Origin: Vibrio gigantis | Lineage (GTDB): Bacteria > Pseudomonadota > Gammaproteobacteria > Enterobacterales > Vibrionaceae | NCBI RefSeq assembly: GCF_024347515.1 | Contig: NZ_AP025493.1 | Span: 434,001 to 498,000 of the forward strand | Reading direction: 5' to 3' | Length of the DNA: 64,000 nt | In this document: one piece after another, positions 17,521 to 26,385 of the stretch | How the letters are laid out: each line of letters opens with the position of its first letter | Position numbering within the stretch: position 1 is the stretch's first letter | Position numbers and translations under genes: made by a program | Notes under the pieces: model-generated | Told to the model about the DNA's origin: nothing | The model's input: the letters and a program-made list of their open reading frames with translations, nothing else | Databases searched by the model: none

Positions 17521-17637
17521 AAGAGCATTAGGAAAGGAGCGATCATTTTTATCTAGATAAAAACGCCTTACATTCTACCTAAAATAAGAGTAAATCAGAT
17601 ATTTTAGGTGTCATTGTTTTTAGTTAGATCAACGATA

Positions 17638-17672
17638 TTGAGGCCACTATCAAACTTTGATAGTGGCCTCAA
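17638..17672. terminator. 16-bp perfect stem-loop downstream of the MOSC-reductase gene
   Basis: TTGAGGCCACTATCAA pairs perfectly with its complement across a 3-nt loop. It lies 20 bp past the stop of the minus-strand gene at 17692. There is no strong U tract, so it may act as an RNA-stabilising structure or a weak bidirectional terminator. Confidence 0.65.
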
Positions 17673-17691
17673 TCATCATAAAACCTACATA

Positions 17692-19539
17692 CTAGCTAAC
17701 AATATTTACATTTGTCTTAGGTATCGCGCAGCAAGCTAGGGCCATTCCTTTCGCCTTATCACTGTCTTCAATTCCTGGGGCATCCGGCTGGTAAACCTCT
17801 CCTGATTTCACCGTGACTTTGCAGGCGCCGCAGAAACCAGCTCTGCAGTTATTCGAAATGGAAAGCCCTGCAGCTTCAGCTTGCTCCAGAACGGTGCGCT
17901 GGTTGCTTCCTTCAAATACGACTCCATCAAGGTTGATTTGGACCATCTTATGGCTCTCGTCGATCACTCTTGCAACACCAAATGTCTCTTGGTGGTACTG
18001 TTCTTCAGGCAGCCCACTCTCTATCATCAAGTGCTTTACACTCTCCATGAAACCACCAGGACCACATACAAAAACTTGTCGTTTGTGAAACTCTGAAATT
18101 TGATTTAAATGAGTACGACTAAAATGCCCCTTTTCGCCAAGCCAATCAGTTGATGGCTCGCTAAGGGCTAGAGTCACAGTGACATTGACGTGTTGTTTTT
18201 CTAGCATAAGGAGCTCTTCCATGAATGGAATATCCGCTTCAGTCAAACATTGATGATAAAATGCAATATCACGAGTGTCCCGTTGGTCAGTCAAGTACCG
18301 AAGTATGGAGATCATGGGTGTCACACCGCTACCGGCAGAAAGCAGCAACAGCGGCTCATTCGATTCGTTGGCAATATGGAAAGTGCCTTTGGGTTGATCC
18401 GCAATAATGGTATTGCCAACTTGTAAGTGGTTGAATAACCAATTGGAGACTTCACCACCATTGACCCGCTTCACTGAAATAGACAAACGCTCTGGCCGAG
18501 AGGGGCTAGATGACAGCGTATACATTCGTTTGGTCAGTTTGCCATTAATCATGAGCTCAATAGGAAGATGTTGCCCCGCTTTATACTCAGGCACCATGCC
18601 GCTTTTGGGCTCAAACCAAAATGTCTCGAAACTTCTTGCCACTGATTCTCTTTCAACGCAAATCAACTCTTGTTTTTTGGCATCGAGATCTTCATAAAAC
18701 TCCTTGGATTTATACTCAAGTACTTCGATAGCATCATTGATGGAGACAACACCTTCGTTTTTCGCTACAAGGTTTTGCCCGAAAAATATTTTGCCTTGCT
18801 CGTTGGCTCTAAAGCGCGAAAAGGTCGTCAATGGCTCTTTACTGTTCCTAAACTCTCCATTTTCCAGATCAAGTGTCGTTAAAATGCACCGCTCACACGG
18901 CTCTACAATTTCAAATTCGACATCACCTATTTTGATACGCTTCCATGAGTCTTCGATAAAAGGTTCGTCTGATTGCACCACCAGGTTGGTACGAAACTGT
19001 TCCATGGTGTGAACTTCGCTGCTGCGTCTATTTAGCTCCGCTAATGAGCCAGAGCTAATAAGCAAAACAGGAAATCCGTCGGCAAAGCTCACATTATGAC
19101 CAAGATTTTCTTTCACACGCTTAGATTGCTCGCCAGTAAACAGTAACTCAACTCGCTTCCCAATTACTTGGCTAAACCAGTCATTCGCTTCATCGGTTGT
19201 TGTGTAGGCTGAAAAGCTGTCCCTCCAAACACTGGCATCTGTCGCCTGCATTTTGAAGGTAGAGTAGTGTAATTTTAGTGCCGCCAGCCCAGGGTAAGAA
19301 AAAATGACACCGGTTGGCATTAGACTAGAACTCACCTTCACCATATTTGGATACTGGCGCGCCGTCACCATGGTTGGGTATTTAGCCGAGGCGGAGACAT
19401 CATCACCAGTTAACGCCAACATAAAGCGACGATCAAAAACAAGGCCTTGCTTTTCGACCCATGAAGAAGAGAGAGAAAGCCCGCCAATGGATTTGACTGG
19501 ATAGATATTAACTTGGGAAAGTACGGTAGGATTTACCAC
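17692..19539 (-). CDS. MOSC / flavin reductase / 2Fe-2S ferredoxin fusion protein (YcbX-like N-terminus)
   Basis: This 615-residue, three-part protein is probably cytoplasmic. Residues about 1-270 are MOSC_N plus MOSC, with the molybdenum-cofactor cysteine in EPCERC (Cys215). Residues about 280-510 form a ferredoxin-NADP reductase-type module with the FAD motif RMYTLSS (about 338-344), the NAD(P) loop SAGSGVTPM and VCGPGGFM. The last 90 residues are a plant-type 2Fe-2S ferredoxin with C565-x4-C570-x2-C573 and a fourth Cys at 603 or 604. E. coli YcbX has only MOSC plus ferredoxin and reduces N-hydroxylated compounds. Here the electron-supplying reductase is built in, so the protein may be self-sufficient for NAD(P)H-driven reduction (inference). 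It is a single gene. Confidence 0.92.
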   Translation of the reverse strand: MVNPTVLSQVNIYPVKSIGGLSLSSSWVEKQGLVFDRRFMLALTGDDVSASAKYPTMVTARQYPNMVKVSSSLMPTGVIFSYPGLAALKLHYSTFKMQATDASVWRDSFSAYTTTDEANDWFSQVIGKRVELLFTGEQSKRVKENLGHNVSFADGFPVLLISSGSLAELNRRSSEVHTMEQFRTNLVVQSDEPFIEDSWKRIKIGDVEFEIVEPCERCILTTLDLENGEFRNSKEPLTTFSRFRANEQGKIFFGQNLVAKNEGVVSINDAIEVLEYKSKEFYEDLDAKKQELICVERESVARSFETFWFEPKSGMVPEYKAGQHLPIELMINGKLTKRMYTLSSSPSRPERLSISVKRVNGGEVSNWLFNHLQVGNTIIADQPKGTFHIANESNEPLLLLSAGSGVTPMISILRYLTDQRDTRDIAFYHQCLTEADIPFMEELLMLEKQHVNVTVTLALSEPSTDWLGEKGHFSRTHLNQISEFHKRQVFVCGPGGFMESVKHLMIESGLPEEQYHQETFGVARVIDESHKMVQINLDGVVFEGSNQRTVLEQAEAAGLSISNNCRAGFCGACKVTVKSGEVYQPDAPGIEDSDKAKGMALACCAIPKTNVNIVS

Positions 19540-19647
19540 AATGTCACCCTTTATTATTGTGTTGACTTATTGAACCGAAAGGAACTGTTTTAACGACCTA
19601 ACAAGGCAGATGGTTTATCTTGTCGCTACGAAGATTACCTCGCGGAC

Positions 19648-20415
19648 TTAAGCATGAAGCGCATCGAAACCAACGCATTCAATACCATTTTTTCTTAGCC
19701 AGAGAGAAAACTCATCGCTGGTTAAAATCTTCCACTCTTCAACACGAGCATGAGCATAGCTAGAGATTTCCTCTAGCTCTTCAGTTAGCGTCCTTGCTGG
19801 GTGGCACATTAATTCAATCGTACTGTTAGGCATGCTGTCTTGATAAGCCAGCAATACTGCTTTGAGGTATTCAATATTGACACCTTCAGCATGAAAGCCC
19901 ATATCAAACGCATCTGGGGTAGGAACCGACAGTAAACTTTGACCCTGTATAAAGCTATCAATACGCCTAACTGGAAGACCTATTTCATTCGCTGCCTGCG
20001 TGAAACCTATCTTAAGAGGACGGTAGGCACCAGCAAAATGGTGGCTATCGATATGATTAATATTAAATCCCGCGTCTAAAGCCGCTTGATATTGCGCCAT
20101 ACACTCTCTAAAGACTTCATCAGAAGACACATCAGATTTATTAAACAGGGCCTTTCTATCAAAAAAATGACCATTCTCGTCAACCAGTGTTGGAATTAAT
20201 TTAGGGGACGATATTGATTTACCTGATGTCACTGTAAAATGCAGTCCAACTTCATGAATAAGACCACGCTGATAGAGTTGTGACGCGTGAGATACACCAG
20301 GTTGGTTCATCATTATGGTGGTCGATTTTACGGTCCCGGCGCGAAAACAATCAGCGATACCCAAGTTTACAGATTCCGTCAGACCGAAATCATCAGCGTT
20401 TAATATAAGTTTCAT
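19648..20415 (-). CDS. YdjC/ChbG-family carbohydrate deacetylase
   Basis: This metal-dependent deacetylase has 255 residues. ChbG removes an acetyl group from chitobiose-type oligosaccharides so that they can be processed and sensed. The metal-binding motifs NADDFG (residues 6-11), HIDSHHFAG and ELMCHPA are present. No chb PTS genes or glycosidase lie beside it, so the substrate may be another acetylated sugar. A LysR regulator diverges from it 210 bp upstream and may control it. Confidence 0.88.
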   Translation of the reverse strand: MKLILNADDFGLTESVNLGIADCFRAGTVKSTTIMMNQPGVSHASQLYQRGLIHEVGLHFTVTSGKSISSPKLIPTLVDENGHFFDRKALFNKSDVSSDEVFRECMAQYQAALDAGFNINHIDSHHFAGAYRPLKIGFTQAANEIGLPVRRIDSFIQGQSLLSVPTPDAFDMGFHAEGVNIEYLKAVLLAYQDSMPNSTIELMCHPARTLTEELEEISSYAHARVEEWKILTSDEFSLWLRKNGIECVGFDALHA

Positions 20416-20625
20416 CGTATCTTGTCCAATTTATAAATAATCAATTCTTGTAACGTATCTATAAGACCCGACGTCTATTTTAAACATCTCACACAACAAC
20501 TTTGCGTTTGTTGATTGAGTAAAATTTAACACTTCGCCCATGACCCATTACAAAAATTACTCTATAATAGCTAAAAGCTTCTGACAAACGAACAAAACTT
20601 CAATATAAATTAACTAGAGTAATGC

Positions 20626-21519
20626 ATGAACTTAGTGACCAATCAACAACAACAGCTTTCTCTTCTTCATACTTTTAGCGTTGCAGCGCGCCACTTGAGT
20701 TTTACCCAAGCAGCAGAGGAGCTCTTTATTACTCAAAGCGGAGTCAGTCAGAGAATAAAAAAACTGGAAATACAGCTTCAATTCAATCTGTTTATTCGAA
20801 AGACCCGAAAGCTAGAGCTCACCCCAGAGGGGCAAAGAGTTCTGAGTGTTTTAAACTCATCATTTGAGTCCATATTTTCCACCCTCTCTGACATTCAAAC
20901 CGGAGAGCTGACTGGTAGCTTACATATAGCCACATCACCTTATTTCGCCTCTGCTTGGCTGATCCCGAGACTCCCCTCACTTCGTCAGCAATACCCACAC
21001 TTAAGCATCAAGCTGCAAACCAAACAAAACCAATCTGATTTTGAATTTGAGCCATACGATGTAGCTATTTTTTATAGTAAAGGAGAATACCCAAATCACT
21101 ACAGTGAGCGTTTATTTTCTGGAAAGAGAACACCTGTGTGCAGTGCTGACTACGCCGAGGAGCATTGTCTTAACAATGGAATCAATACTCTATCAGACGT
21201 TAATTTTATCCATAGAGGGGATACAAGTGCGTGGCAGTATTGGTTAGATGAGATAAGTGTAGGCATCGACTGCGAAAAGCGATGTGATTTCTATAGTGAT
21301 AACAGACTGGCGATGGAAGCAGCGGAATTATCACTCGGTGTGTTTCTTGCTCGATTAGAATTTGCGCTGCCTTTAATTCAAGCGGGTAAGTTAGTCGCGC
21401 CATTTCCACATATTGAATCAGGAAAAGGCTACGATTTGGTTTGCCCTAAAGGAATGGAAACCAGAGCGAAGTTCCAAGCGTTTTCTCGCTGGGTACATTC
21501 TGAGATAGACAACGGATAA
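20626..21519 (+). CDS. LysR-family regulator (GcvA-like group)
   Basis: This 297-residue regulator has a winged helix-turn-helix at residues about 10-68 (LHTFSVAARHLSFTQAAEELFITQSGVSQRIKKLE in two pieces) and a periplasmic-protein-like effector domain with LHIATSPYFASAWLIPRL. That is the wording of the GcvA/AmpR group. It diverges from the YdjC deacetylase gene, the classical position of a regulator and its target. The effector is unknown. Confidence 0.9.
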   Translation: MNLVTNQQQQLSLLHTFSVAARHLSFTQAAEELFITQSGVSQRIKKLEIQLQFNLFIRKTRKLELTPEGQRVLSVLNSSFESIFSTLSDIQTGELTGSLHIATSPYFASAWLIPRLPSLRQQYPHLSIKLQTKQNQSDFEFEPYDVAIFYSKGEYPNHYSERLFSGKRTPVCSADYAEEHCLNNGINTLSDVNFIHRGDTSAWQYWLDEISVGIDCEKRCDFYSDNRLAMEAAELSLGVFLARLEFALPLIQAGKLVAPFPHIESGKGYDLVCPKGMETRAKFQAFSRWVHSEIDNG

Positions 21520-21580
21520 AGAGTTCTCGTTATATTGCTACATAACCGAGTACAAATTATAAGCAGTTCAAATATAAAAA

Positions 21581-21603
21581 TACCCTAGAGTGGCTCTAGG
21601 GTA
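21581..21603 (-). terminator. intrinsic terminator of the alpha/beta hydrolase gene
   Basis: TACCCTAGAG and CTCTAGGGTA form a 10-bp stem with a 3-nt loop. On the minus strand it is followed by TTTTTATATTT, so it terminates the minus-strand gene ending at 21681. Confidence 0.8.
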
Positions 21604-21680
21604 CGAATTAACAATGATAGGCAATCTACGACAGTAATCAAGACTGCATTGTCAACAAAACTTAGCTCTCGTTTTGTAAG

Positions 21681-22655
21681 TTATTTTTTGTTAAAAAAAT
21701 CAATAACTAGATCTTCAACCTGGACTGGACACTCCTCCATCAACCAGTGACCACATGACTCCAACACATGACCTTGAACATCATTAGCATATTCTTTCAT
21801 TTGATTAAATTGAGTCGCTCCTAAACTGCCTTGACCATTACCTGATATCGTCAGAATCGGCATTTTCAACAAGTTATTCTCTGATAGATTGTCATTTTGA
21901 ATCACAGATTCAGGAAGTGCTCTGTAATACTCAAAAGCAGCGTTTAGAGTTTGAGGTTTTTTATAAGATTCCGCATACATACCGAACAGTTCATCTGAAA
22001 ATGCATTCTTATTCTCTGCATGCTCAAGAATGAAGTGCTTAAAAAACTTATCTTCATTGCCTGATATAAGTGATTCAGCCAATTCGTTTTTCGCAGAGAA
22101 AAAGCTAAAGTGCCACGCGGTCGACTCTCCCTGAGGAGTATAAGCTGGGAACGTGTATATTAAGTCGCTTGGTACGATGGTCTCCAGTAGAGCGACCTTA
22201 TCAATATCATTCTGATGTTGAGCTAGCATAGGATATGTGACCCAGCCACCAATATCATGAGCTATGACATTGAATTTATCATCCGGGCTAAAGGTCTTAG
22301 CTAAAGAATGGATATAAGGTGATACGTCCTGCCCTGTATAAGTGGAGTCTAGCGGCTCAGATAAACCAAGACCTGGAAGATCCATAGCAATAACTTGGTA
22401 ATCTTCTGCTAATTTAGGCATTAACTGGTGCCATTCGTACCATGACTGAGCAAAGCCATGGACCATTACCAATAAAGGCCCTTCCCCTCCAATTACATAA
22501 TGAAGCTTCACTCCGTTAACTTCTTTAAAGCTGCTTTCAAAACCAGAAGGAATTGGAAACTCACTGTCCGCTTGACTCTGCTCATTACCCGCAAAAGCCA
22601 TTGAGGAAAGTAAAATGCCCGATGCGACTAAAAGTGTTTTCTTCCATTTTTTCAT
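21681..22655 (-). CDS. exported alpha/beta hydrolase (epoxide hydrolase/dehalogenase type)
   Basis: The 324-residue protein has a signal peptide (KKTLLVASGILLSSMAFA, cleaved about residue 22), so it acts in the periplasm or outside. HGFAQSWYEW is the oxyanion loop region. The nucleophile elbow is HDIGGW, with Asp as nucleophile, as in epoxide hydrolases and haloacid/haloalkane dehalogenases. The catalytic His is in CGHWLMEE near the end. An Asp rather than Ser nucleophile argues against a simple esterase. It is a single gene with its own terminator. An AGTCCC-like site lies about 265 bp upstream. Substrate unknown. Confidence 0.88.
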   Translation of the reverse strand: MKKWKKTLLVASGILLSSMAFAGNEQSQADSEFPIPSGFESSFKEVNGVKLHYVIGGEGPLLVMVHGFAQSWYEWHQLMPKLAEDYQVIAMDLPGLGLSEPLDSTYTGQDVSPYIHSLAKTFSPDDKFNVIAHDIGGWVTYPMLAQHQNDIDKVALLETIVPSDLIYTFPAYTPQGESTAWHFSFFSAKNELAESLISGNEDKFFKHFILEHAENKNAFSDELFGMYAESYKKPQTLNAAFEYYRALPESVIQNDNLSENNLLKMPILTISGNGQGSLGATQFNQMKEYANDVQGHVLESCGHWLMEECPVQVEDLVIDFFNKK

Positions 22656-23051
22656 AAAGTTAAATCATCTCATAACGTGTTAAGTCGATATGCACTTAAA
22701 GTTAATGGCATACCGAAGCAGGGCGCAAAATGTGTCATGATGTTTCAGAGCAGTCAACAGGACATTTCTTAACAAATTAGAGTAACGCCTTCATTTCGCG
22801 CACTAATCCTCCCAACAGCCACCAAAGAAGAATTGAATATAAAAAACATTAAAAACAATAACTTAAATAGTTTCATTCTATTTCTGATTTGGCGACCGAT
22901 ACCTCTAAATAACACATTAAGTCCCAATTGGAATATCTATTAATAAACATTAAGACTTAATTGAATTCATTTTATCCGTTATTATGCTGTCCAAGTTGAT
23001 AATTAAATTTAAACGACTACAGATATCTTTTGGTGAGATTTAAGGTTCCAT
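22656..23051. other. intergenic region with an AGTCCC half-palindrome
   Basis: AACACATTAAGTCCCAATTGGAAT at about 22910-22933 matches the left arm and flank of the palindromes near 5881 and 13401; its right arm is degenerate. No gene is seen in the rest. Confidence 0.4.
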
Positions 23052-23474
23052 GTGACAACGAATAAACCCAACTGCCGCTTCTGTCATAAGAGTGACAGTG
23101 TCATAAAGCATGGTTATGGCCCCAATGGCCATCAACGATTTCGCTGTCTTGCTTGCCGCCGTACCTTTCAAGTGAATTATTGTTACGAGGCCTGCAAACC
23201 AGGAATTCGAAATAGGATTATTGAAATGACCGCACAAAACCATGGAAAGCGAGAAACCAGTCGTCATTTACACGTTGCCTACAACACAGTTCTAAGCACA
23301 TGTCATCGGGTAAGAAAAAAGTCTCCACCCTTTGATAATACGAATTCTGATACGTTGCCGAATTCAATCACATTGAAAACGGCATTTTTATTGGATAAAA
23401 AACAACATTTTTGTGCCACTTTTCCAACACTTGGACTTAGGGCTCTAACAACAACCAATATCGACGGTACGTAA
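23052..23474 (+). pseudogene. IS1-type InsA relic
   Basis: The first 85 residues or so carry the InsA zinc ribbon (C-x2-C, then C-x2-C in CRFCHKSD and CLACRRTF) and the following helix-turn-helix (GKRETSRHLHVAYNTVLSTC). These are typical of the IS1-family DNA-binding subunit. After that the sequence no longer resembles InsB and no DDE core follows before the next gene. A GTG starts the frame. It is the 5' end of an IS that has lost the rest. Confidence 0.75.
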
Positions 23475-23505
23475 TTACCGCATATTAATAATTTGAGTTG
23501 AAACA

Positions 23506-24675
23506 ATGAAAAAACAAAGCTTGTTTATCTTTGCTCTATCTTTAGCCGTTTTTGGCGTTATCACGACAGAGCTTGGTATTATTGGTCTCCTTCCACAAGT
23601 CATGAAAGACTTCAATATTGATGTACAAGAAGCTGGTCTATTAGTCAGTGTCTACGCTATTGTCGTCGCGGTGAGTGGCCCCTTTATTACGTTAATGATG
23701 TCTGGATGGAATAGAAAGCATGTTCTAGTCGGCATTTTGTCTCTATTCGTTGTCTCTAACCTTGTGTACGCTATGACGCAAGATTACACAACCATGATGA
23801 TATTTCGCGTTCTACCGGCGTTAGTACATGCTGTATTCTTTTCTGTCGCTTTAGTGGTTGTCACATCAATGGTTCCAGTTGAAGAACAAAGCAACGCCGC
23901 TGCTAAAGTTTTTGGTGGAGTAGCCGTAGGATTAGTCTTTGGTATTCCGATTAGTGCTTTTCTTGCTGAAGAATATTCTCTCGCTTATGCCTTTTACTTT
24001 GGTTTAGCCGCTTGCGCCATTGCGTTAGTGAGTGTGATGTTCTTGATGGAAAGTGCTCCCGTTAAGGAAAAAATGTCATTCGGCTCTCAAGTAACTATCT
24101 TACGCAGCAAATCAATGTGGTTGTCATTATTCACCGTTATATTCATCTTTGCAGCGATGTTTTCTTCGTACAGTTTTATTACTCAATACTTAAGTACTGT
24201 AACGAATATGAACGGTACGTGGATTAGTGCAATGCTGATGGTGTTTGGTATCTTTGGTATCTTTGGAAACTTCATTTTTGGTAAGCTACTCAGTAAAAAT
24301 ATTCTTAAAACAGTGATGCTGTACCCTATAATATTCGGTCTTACCTTCATAATTGTTTACTTCATGGGGTTCTCATTCTACTTTATGATCGGCATGGTCG
24401 CGTTTTGGGGTGCAGTGCATTCTGCAGGATTGATCGTGAGCCAGACATGGATAATGGAAAATGCAGGTGATTCAAAAGTATTTGCAAATAGCCTCTTTGT
24501 GTCTTTTTCTAACTTAGGAATTACTCTTGGCTCAGTTATCGCGGGATGGTTTATCTCTCAATTCGGCGTAGAAAATCTATTTTTATCAAGCTTAGTCTTT
24601 ACGATGTTAGCATTAGTTAGCATCTTACTTAACCAGAAGAAAAGTTCAGATCTCAAACTTTCAAAAGTGAATTAG
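23506..24675 (+). CDS. MFS efflux transporter (DHA1, AraJ/YdhP-like)
   Basis: This 12-helix major facilitator protein has 389 residues. It opens with the drug-efflux pattern FGVITTELGIIGLLPQVMKDF, then GLLVSVYAIVVAVSGP (helix 2) and the helix 4 arginine (FRVLPALVHAVFFS). The group includes exporters of drugs, sugars and arabinose-type compounds; the substrate is not predictable. It is a single gene with a strong terminator after it. Confidence 0.9.
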   Translation: MKKQSLFIFALSLAVFGVITTELGIIGLLPQVMKDFNIDVQEAGLLVSVYAIVVAVSGPFITLMMSGWNRKHVLVGILSLFVVSNLVYAMTQDYTTMMIFRVLPALVHAVFFSVALVVVTSMVPVEEQSNAAAKVFGGVAVGLVFGIPISAFLAEEYSLAYAFYFGLAACAIALVSVMFLMESAPVKEKMSFGSQVTILRSKSMWLSLFTVIFIFAAMFSSYSFITQYLSTVTNMNGTWISAMLMVFGIFGIFGNFIFGKLLSKNILKTVMLYPIIFGLTFIIVYFMGFSFYFMIGMVAFWGAVHSAGLIVSQTWIMENAGDSKVFANSLFVSFSNLGITLGSVIAGWFISQFGVENLFLSSLVFTMLALVSILLNQKKSSDLKLSKVN

Positions 24676-24682
24676 TCTATGA

Positions 24683-24733
24683 AAATGCGGCTTTCGTGAC
24701 TAGAGCCTTAATCACGAAAGCCTGCATTATTTT
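24683..24733 (+). terminator. intrinsic terminator of the MFS gene
   Basis: AATGCGGCTTTCGTGA pairs with TCACGAAAGCCTGCATT, with one bulge, around a 12-nt loop; ATTTTT follows. Confidence 0.85.
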
Positions 24734-24960
24734 TGAGTTTCCATCCCCCAAACAGCTGTTCAGATCGTAGGGGCTTGTTTATTTCTCCTGAATTACGTAC
24801 AAAGCCCTTTCAAGATCCTATCTTCACCACCGTTTATGTTTTTTCATCTGTGACATAACGTTTGAAAGCCTAACTAATTGATGTTAAACATGCGGCTTAA
24901 AAAATAACAACAAAGATCCTTCAATGGATCTGCTCTTTTGCCTACTGGCTAGGACCTCTA

Positions 24961-25691
24961 TGACAGAAAACACTCAACACCTTCAACGCTCCTCGATTGA
25001 GTTACACGAGTTTACACGTACCGACATCTGGAGCGGCTTCACCCAACTTTTGCCTCTCTCTATGTTTGTGATCGTATTTGGTTTCGCATTCGGTGTCGCT
25101 GCAGTACAAACTGGACTGGATTCTTTTCCAACTATGTTAATGAGCACACTTGTTTTTGCAGGTGCTTCACAGTTTGCTACGTTGGATATGTGGGGAGCAG
25201 AAGTCCCCCTTATTCCAGTTCTTATTACCGTATTTGCGATCAATGCTCGCCACCTTTTGATGGGGGCCACGCTATATCCTTGGTTACGTCAACTCCCCCC
25301 GACAAAACGATATGGTGTGATGTTGATAGCTTCGGACGCAAACTGGGCAATGGCACTCCATGCCTTTGGAAGGAAGGAACCCGGTTTTGGATTGCTCGTT
25401 GGCGGTGGTTTAGCACTTTGGTTATTTTGGATCATCGGCACTTGGGTTGGCATTTACTTTGGCAGCGTAATCCAAGATCCAGTGGGGCTTGGGCTCGATA
25501 TGGTTATGGGCTGCTTTTTACTTTCCATGGTCGTCGTTGGGCCTAAAAACTCAAGAATCTTTATTATTTGGGCCACAGCAGCGGCATCTTCAATATTGGC
25601 ATATTGGTATTTACCTGAAAACAGCCATGTTGTTGTTGGTGCTATTTCTGGTGGGGTGTTGGGTGCTTGTTGGAAGGAGAAGAAATCATGA
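24961..25691 (+). CDS. azlC: AzlC-family branched-chain amino acid permease subunit
   Basis: This inner-membrane protein has 243 residues from the preferred ATG at 24961 (another in-frame ATG is at 24924). It has the AzlC signature PLSMFVIVFGFAFGVAA, FAGASQFATLDMWG and INARHLLMGATLYPWL. With AzlD it forms an exporter of branched-chain amino acids, as in YgaZH of E. coli. The stop overlaps the azlD start (ATGA), so the two are translationally coupled. Confidence 0.92.
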
Positions 25692-25996
25692 GTATTGAAA
25701 CAAATGTTGGTGGTACTTTATTGATAATCATTGCAATGGCATTGGTCACATTAGCTACACGCTGGGGTGGTGTATATGTCATGTCATTTGTTCCAATTAG
25801 CGAGCGTGTTCAACGTTTTATTACAGCGATGTCAGGTTCTGTATTAGTCGCCCTTCTCACACCTCTTGCCGTAGAAGGTGACAACGGAGCTAGAGCTGCA
25901 CTCTTTTCTACAGCTGTCGTCATGTTCGTCATCAAAAAACCTCTACCAGCAATCGCAGCAGGAATCATTGCCGCGGCGGCAGTACGATCTTTGTAG
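25688..25996 (+). CDS. azlD: AzlD-family small subunit
   Basis: This small membrane protein has 102 residues and three to four helices: LLIIIAMALVTLATRWGGVYVM, then a core FITAMSGSVLVALLTPLAV and a glycine/alanine-rich last helix. It is the usual partner of AzlC. GGAG lies 8 bases before the ATG inside azlC. Length is normal. Confidence 0.92.
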   Translation: MSIETNVGGTLLIIIAMALVTLATRWGGVYVMSFVPISERVQRFITAMSGSVLVALLTPLAVEGDNGARAALFSTAVVMFVIKKPLPAIAAGIIAAAAVRSL

Positions 25997-26112
25997 CCAT
26001 TACCACTACTACGAAACTCCCCAAATAGCTAAACCACATCTGCGCCTTGGTCACATCTTTCGATGCTATCAAGGCTTACCCAATACCTGAAAGTGACGGA
26101 TATAAACCAAGT

Positions 26113-26141
26113 GATCTGCACCAGTCTGACTGGTGCAGATC
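26113..26141. terminator. hairpin after azlCD
   Basis: GATCTGCACCAG and CTGGTGCAGATC form a 12-bp stem with a 5-nt loop. It is about 115 bp after the azlD stop. There is no clear U tract. Confidence 0.55.
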
Positions 26142-26385
26142 AGTATGACGGTTGTTCATTATTGTTACAACCCAATAGAGATAGAGTGGTCAAAGAAATA
26201 AAATAATTTTGTTAAAAAAGCTCATAATCTAATCGCCTATACATAACAATTCCATTACAGTAGCGACATGATACTTGTCTGAAACTTCTCGAGCAAGTGA
26301 GTCTACCCCTGCTTTTCCAGTTGGTTATTACAATCCACATCACCCACATCAATATAACAATGGATTTACACAGAATTAGTCAAGT
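26142..26385. other. intergenic gap, no feature seen
   Basis: This AT-rich sequence lies between the convergent azlCD and AbgT-type genes. I see no open frame with family signals and no second hairpin. Confidence 0.4.
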
